Source of the DNA: HKCCE3408 sp038530555
Lineage (GTDB): Bacteria; Pseudomonadota; Alphaproteobacteria; Rhodobacterales; Rhodobacteraceae
NCBI GenBank assembly: GCA_038530555.1
Contig: JBCBCN010000001.1
Coordinates: forward strand, 62,001 to 126,000
Direction: 5' to 3'
Length of the DNA: 64,000 nucleotides
Under the pieces are notes generated by a model that saw only the letters and a list, made by a program, of their open reading frames with translations, was not told the origin of the DNA and ran no database searches. The position numbers and the translations under genes were made by a program. Below, piece by piece: positions 60,150-64,000 of the stretch (positions are counted from its first letter, which is position 1; each line of letters starts with the position of its first letter).

Positions 60150-62153
60150 ATGATCGTTGAGCTCGGCCACTTTGCCCTGATCCTAGCCTTCGCGGTCGCC
60201 CTGTTTCAGATGGTCGTGCCTATGGTCGGCGCGGCACGGGGCTGGACCGGATGGATGGGCGTGGCTGTGCCCGCAGCGCATCTGCAGTTCGGGCTTACGG
60301 CGCTGAGCTTTGGCGCGTTGACCTATGCCTTCGTCACTTCGGATTTCTCGGTCCAGCTGGTCGTCGACAATTCCCACACGCTCAAGCCGATGATCTATAA
60401 GATTACCGGTGTTTGGGGCAATCACGAGGGCTCCCTGCTCCTATGGGTGTTGATCCTGACGCTCTTCGGAGCGGCGGCGGCGTATTATGGCACCAACCTG
60501 CCGCCCCGGCTCAAGGCTCGGGTCCTCGCGGTGCAATCCTCGGTCGCGGTGGCATTTTTCGCCTTCATCCTGTTCACCTCGAACCCGTTTCTACGCACCA
60601 GCGCGCCGCCCTTCGACGGGCGTGACCTTAACCCGCTGTTGCAAGATCCGGGCCTCGTTCTGCATCCTCCCTTCCTCTATCTCGGCTATGTCGGGCTTTC
60701 GATGGCGTTTTCCTTCGCCGTCGCCGCCCTGCTCGAGGGGCGGGTCGATGCCGCCTGGGGCCGCTGGGTCCGGCCCTGGACACTCGCGGCTTGGATCTTC
60801 CTGACCATCGGCATCGCGATCGGCTCTTGGTGGGCCTATTATGAGCTGGGTTGGGGCGGTTTCTGGTTCTGGGATCCAGTCGAAAACGCCTCCTTCATGC
60901 CGTGGCTCATCGCCGCTGCTTTACTCCATTCCGCGATTGTGGTGGAAAAACGCGAGGCGCTCAAAGCCTGGACGATCCTGCTTGCCATCCTGGCCTTCGG
61001 CTTTTCGCTGATCGGCACCTTCATCGTGCGCTCGGGCGTGCTGACCTCGGTTCACGCCTTCGCCAATGACCCCGAGCGCGGCGTCTATATCCTCGGCATG
61101 ATCGGCTTTTTCCTGGTCGTGCCGCTCGCGCTTTTCGCCTGGCGCGGCCCGGCCATGGTGAGCCAGGGGGTCTTTTCCACCGTCAGCCGGGAAAGCGCGC
61201 TCATCTTCAACAACCTGATCCTCGCGGTGTCCTGCGCCATCGTCTTCATCGGCACGATCTGGCCCCTGGTGGCGGAGCTCTTCTTTGACCGCACGCTGTC
61301 GGTCGGCCCGCCGTTTTTCAACGCGAGCTTTAACCCGTTCGTGATCGCCGCAGCCCTAGCGCTGCCCATCGGGGCAATGCTGCCGTGGAAGCGGGGCCGG
61401 TTCGAGAAGCTTTGGCGCCCGCTTGTGCCCGCCGCAATCCTTGGCGTGGCGGTCCTGCTCCTGAGCTATGCCGTTTCCACCGGCGAAAGCGCGATGGGCC
61501 CGATCATGCTGGGCCTCGGCGCCTGGCTTGTTGCTGGTGCGGCGTCCGATCTTTGGCAGCGGACCGGCCGGGGAAAGTTTGCCGGACGGCTCAGCCGTCT
61601 CACCCGCCTGCCGCGCGCCGATTGGGGCAAGTCTATCTCCCATGCGGGCGTCGGTGTGGCGATCCTTGGCGTGGCGGGCCTCGTGACATTCCAGACCGAG
61701 GATATCCGCGTGGCCCAGGTGGGCGAGGCCTATCAGGTGGGGCGCTATACAATCGTTTTGCAGGGTGTCGATCCAGTCGAAGGCCCCAATTACGTCAGCC
61801 GCATGGCCCGCATTGAGGTACGCCAGGGAGGTGTGCTCATCGCCACCCTCACGCCTGAACGCCGATTTTACCCCGTCGCAGGCATGCCCACGACCGAAGC
61901 CGCGATTGCCAGCAACGTGATGCGCGATCTCTACGCGGTCATCGGCGATCCGCAGGAAGCCGGCGGCTGGGTCGTCCGGTTCTGGATCAAACCCTTTGCC
62001 AATTGGATGTGGGCCGGGGCGGGCCTGATGGCGCTTGGCGGGCTCATGTCGCTCACGGACCGGCGCTACCGTGTGGCGGCGGGGGCGCCGCGCGCGTCCA
62101 AACCCAGCGCAAAGGCCGCGCGTCCGACGCGCGACGGGGTGCCCGCAGAATGA
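60150..62153 (+). CDS. ccmF: Cytochrome c heme lyase subunit CcmF
   Basis: CcmF, 667 residues, with about 15 membrane segments, is the haem-handling component of the system I cytochrome c maturation ligase. The key region is WGNHEGSLLLWVLILTL, then the WWD-type segment YYELGWGGFWFWDPVENASFMPWLIAAALLHSAIVVEKR, with conserved histidines for haem. The large C-terminal periplasmic loop (LVTFQTEDIRVAQVGEAYQVG) is complete. ccmH follows. No ccmE or ccmI is in the window. Confidence 0.97.
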   Translation: MIVELGHFALILAFAVALFQMVVPMVGAARGWTGWMGVAVPAAHLQFGLTALSFGALTYAFVTSDFSVQLVVDNSHTLKPMIYKITGVWGNHEGSLLLWVLILTLFGAAAAYYGTNLPPRLKARVLAVQSSVAVAFFAFILFTSNPFLRTSAPPFDGRDLNPLLQDPGLVLHPPFLYLGYVGLSMAFSFAVAALLEGRVDAAWGRWVRPWTLAAWIFLTIGIAIGSWWAYYELGWGGFWFWDPVENASFMPWLIAAALLHSAIVVEKREALKAWTILLAILAFGFSLIGTFIVRSGVLTSVHAFANDPERGVYILGMIGFFLVVPLALFAWRGPAMVSQGVFSTVSRESALIFNNLILAVSCAIVFIGTIWPLVAELFFDRTLSVGPPFFNASFNPFVIAAALALPIGAMLPWKRGRFEKLWRPLVPAAILGVAVLLLSYAVSTGESAMGPIMLGLGAWLVAGAASDLWQRTGRGKFAGRLSRLTRLPRADWGKSISHAGVGVAILGVAGLVTFQTEDIRVAQVGEAYQVGRYTIVLQGVDPVEGPNYVSRMARIEVRQGGVLIATLTPERRFYPVAGMPTTEAAIASNVMRDLYAVIGDPQEAGGWVVRFWIKPFANWMWAGAGLMALGGLMSLTDRRYRVAAGAPRASKPSAKAARPTRDGVPAE

Positions 62154-62166
62154 TGGCCCTCGCCCG

Positions 62167-62694
62167 ATGATGGCTCCGTCCCGGCGCCTGGTCTGGGCCG
62201 CTTTCGCACTGAGCGTGCTCATGCAACCCGCCTTGGCCGTTGAACCCGACGAAGTCTTGGCGGACCCAGACCTCGAAGCCCGCGCCCGCGCGCTGTCCGA
62301 GGAATTGCGTTGTCTGGTCTGCCGCAACGAGTCGATCGATGCTTCCTCGGCAGAGCTGGCCCGCGATCTGCGCCTTTTGGTGCGCGAACGACTGGTGGCG
62401 GGCGACAGTGACGACGAGGCGCTTGAATATATCGTGGCGCGCTACGGCGAATATGTGCTGTTGAACCCGCCCGTGACGGGTTCAAGCTGGATCCTGTGGC
62501 TGGCCGGTCCGGCCTTGGGCCTGGCCGGGCTGGGCCTGGCGGTCTTTTACGTGCGCAGCCGGGACACATTGGGTATTGAGGAGGCCGGGGCCCAGGCCTT
62601 GAGTGACGCGGAAGCTGCCCGGCTGAGCGAGATCTTGGGTGAGGAGGCTGCCGTATCTGACGCCGATCCACAGCGGGACAAGACCCCCGAATGA
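62167..62694 (+). CDS. ccmH: Cytochrome c-type biogenesis protein CcmH
   Basis: CcmH, 175 residues, is the thiol component that keeps apocytochrome CxxCH cysteines reduced for haem attachment. A signal (LVWAAFALSVLMQPALA) precedes the ALSEELRCLVCRNESIDASSAELARDLRLLVRERL helix bundle, with Cys49 and Cys52. One membrane anchor (SWILWLAGPALGLAGLGLAVFYV) follows and a cytoplasmic acidic tail. The ATG at 62167 lies 14 bases after ccmF. ATG at 62150 is out of frame. Confidence 0.95.
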   Translation: MMAPSRRLVWAAFALSVLMQPALAVEPDEVLADPDLEARARALSEELRCLVCRNESIDASSAELARDLRLLVRERLVAGDSDDEALEYIVARYGEYVLLNPPVTGSSWILWLAGPALGLAGLGLAVFYVRSRDTLGIEEAGAQALSDAEAARLSEILGEEAAVSDADPQRDKTPE

Positions 62695-62819
62695 CGCGGC
62701 GTTTCGGGAGGCGAGGCCTTCGTGCCGCCGTCTGCCCGCTTGCGCCCATTCGCCCAGACCTCTAGGCCAGATAAAACGACGGGGATCACGTCTGAGAGAC
62801 CGCCCAGGAGGGGAGCGCC

Positions 62820-63596
62820 ATGGATTTTGAGACCATCACCCTAGAGGAAGCCGACGATATCGCGGTGATCACGCTCCGCCGCGCCGATGTTATGAACGCG
62901 CTCAACACCCAGATGCGGGCTGAGATCGCCTTTGCCGTCACCGATGCTGCCGCCCGCAACCGCGTCGTCGTGCTGACCGGTGAGGGCCGCGCCTTTTGCT
63001 CGGGCCAGGATTTGGGCGACCGCGCCAATGCCGCCAATCTCAACCTCGAACGGACGTTGCGCGACGAATATATGCCGATGCTGGCCGCGATCACCGAGTG
63101 CAAAGTGCCGACGATTGCGGCCGTCAACGGCACCGCGGCTGGGGCGGGCGCCAATCTCGCCTTGGCCGCCGATGTGGTCATCGCCTGCGAAAGCGCGAGC
63201 TTTATTCAGGCCTTCACCCGGATCGGTCTGATCCCGGATGTCGGCGGTACCCATGTCTTGCCGCGTCAGATGGGCCTCGCCAAGGCCATGGGTGCCGCGC
63301 TCTTCGCCGACAAGATCAGCGCCGGGCAGGCCAGCGATTGGGGGATGATCTGGGAAGCCGTGCCCGACGCCGAGTTCGACAGCCATTGGCGTGCCCGCGC
63401 TGCCCATCTCGCTGCTGGTCCGACCCAGGCCTATGCCCGCGTCAAACAGGCCCTGCGCCAGAGCTTCGGCAATAACGAGGACACGCAGCTTAAGCTGGAG
63501 GCCAAGCTGCAGGGTGAATGCGGCAAGACCCGCGATTTCAAAGAGGGCGTGGTGGCCTTCTTGGAAAAGCGCGCGCCTCGGTTCGAGGGACGCTAG
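62820..63596 (+). CDS. Enoyl-CoA hydratase (crotonase family, PaaG-like)
   Basis: A 258-residue crotonase-fold enzyme. The oxyanion-hole residues lie in AFCSGQDLGDRANAAN and NGTAAGAGANLALAADVVIA. FIQAFTRIGLIPDVGGTHVLPRQMG is typical, with a Glu/Asp at the catalytic base position differing from short-chain enoyl-CoA hydratases. PaaG-type 2-(1,2-epoxy)phenylacetyl-CoA isomerases share the pattern QDLGDRA. No other phenylacetate gene is near, so the specific substrate is not fixed. GGAGGGGAG precedes the start. It overlaps the next, convergent gene by four bases. Confidence 0.85.
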   Translation: MDFETITLEEADDIAVITLRRADVMNALNTQMRAEIAFAVTDAAARNRVVVLTGEGRAFCSGQDLGDRANAANLNLERTLRDEYMPMLAAITECKVPTIAAVNGTAAGAGANLALAADVVIACESASFIQAFTRIGLIPDVGGTHVLPRQMGLAKAMGAALFADKISAGQASDWGMIWEAVPDAEFDSHWRARAAHLAAGPTQAYARVKQALRQSFGNNEDTQLKLEAKLQGECGKTRDFKEGVVAFLEKRAPRFEGR

Positions 63597-63991
63597 AGCC
63601 GCTCACACGTGCCCAGCAGGGTCTGTGCTTCGAGCGCACCCGCCACGATATGCTTGGAATAGGCCGCGCGACCATCGGGTGCGACGGTCAGGATTTCGGC
63701 GCCGGTCGTATAGCGTGCGATTGGCTCATCTTCGGGTGTCAGTCGTTCCACCGGGACAGGCGTGACCAGGGCGAAAACCATGAAGAGCTCCCCCTGGTGG
63801 TCGGCCGGAAGCACTTCGATGCCGATGGACGGATCGAGCGCGTCGCAGGCCGCCCCGGCCACGCAGCTTACCGTGAATTCACAGCCCCAGGGCTCGGCGA
63901 GTGCGCCAACGGGGAGGAGCGCGAGAGCCATGGCGTAGGAGAGCGCGCGGCGGAAAATGCGCGGCGTGCCGCGTCGAAACGATGTGCTCAT
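63593..63991 (-). CDS. Hypothetical exported protein
   Basis: A 132-residue protein with a signal peptide (RALSYAMALALLPVGALA). The mature domain of about 105 residues contains four cysteines (GCEFTVSCVAGAACDA and a final GTCERL), suggesting disulfides, and ends with HIVAGALEAQTLLGTCERL. No domain was recognised. The frame closes four bases inside the enoyl-CoA hydratase end and starts nine bases before the window edge. The gene is likely complete, but an upstream in-frame start beyond the edge cannot be excluded. Confidence 0.7.
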   Translation of the reverse strand: MSTSFRRGTPRIFRRALSYAMALALLPVGALAEPWGCEFTVSCVAGAACDALDPSIGIEVLPADHQGELFMVFALVTPVPVERLTPEDEPIARYTTGAEILTVAPDGRAAYSKHIVAGALEAQTLLGTCERL

Positions 63992-64000
63992 CCGAACTCC

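Overview
The window looks like a chromosomal segment of an alphaproteobacterium of the Rhodobacteraceae (Roseobacter group). The DNA is GC-rich. The protein sequences and the local gene orders are typical of that family: a hybrid-kinase receiver end and a sulfotransferase beside recA, alaS, an iscR-led suf cluster, betC-betB-betA, ccmF-ccmH, and a single-cysteine IscR. No prophage, insertion sequence, plasmid gene or CRISPR array is visible. The window is mostly housekeeping, with a few accessory catabolic islands.

Layout. 1-5.5 kb: the end of a receiver domain, a sulfotransferase-like gene, recA with a candidate SOS box and terminator, alaS and a DUF1330 gene. The recA-alaS gap holds an array of mini-hairpins. 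5.5-6.8 kb: tandem YitT-family membrane genes, one broken by an in-frame TAA. 6.9-15.8 kb: a C4 sugar-acid (tetronate) catabolic operon with a tripartite tricarboxylate-type transporter, an alpha/beta hydrolase, two dehydrogenases, a kinase and a decarboxylase. It faces a LacI-type regulator across a clear operator palindrome. 15.9-20.5 kb: small envelope proteins, an ECF sigma/anti-sigma pair, a DUF3179 protein whose Shine-Dalgarno sits in a hairpin, and three small membrane proteins. 20.6-25.0 kb: two unrelated NADP isocitrate dehydrogenases flanking a VPLPA-CTERM-type secreted protein.

25.2-36.7 kb: unknown genes and a hydrolase, then iscR, a cysteine desulfurase, sufB, sufC, sufD and sufS, with several non-suf genes inserted, ending at a tRNA-Arg(CCG). 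36.7-40.5 kb: glpD, and a class III CoA-transferase coupled to a citrate-synthase/citryl-CoA-lyase-like gene. 40.5-45.2 kb: the choline-O-sulfate to glycine betaine operon betC-betB-betA. 45.3-48.5 kb: a DUF4173 membrane protein with a two-component system. 48.6-53.4 kb: a COG3904 periplasmic protein, msrB-msrA, and a divergent DUF882 / L,D-transpeptidase pair for cell-wall remodelling. 53.5-56.1 kb: lpxD with a dedicated acyl carrier protein and ketosynthase. 56.1-60.1 kb: an IalB-family protein, two candidate minus-strand small RNAs, a HerA-like (DUF853) ATPase and an exported agmatine-deiminase-like enzyme. 60.1-64 kb: ccmF, ccmH, an enoyl-CoA hydratase and a small secreted protein.

The least explained features are: a roughly 90-nt minus-strand small RNA candidate at 57.22-57.31 kb with two CUUCCUCCC anti-Shine-Dalgarno motifs and a U8 terminator; the hairpin array after recA, whose stems show compensatory changes; the Shine-Dalgarno hairpin of the DUF3179 gene; the tetronate operon that has both dehydrogenases but no visible isomerase gene; and the paired non-homologous isocitrate dehydrogenases.
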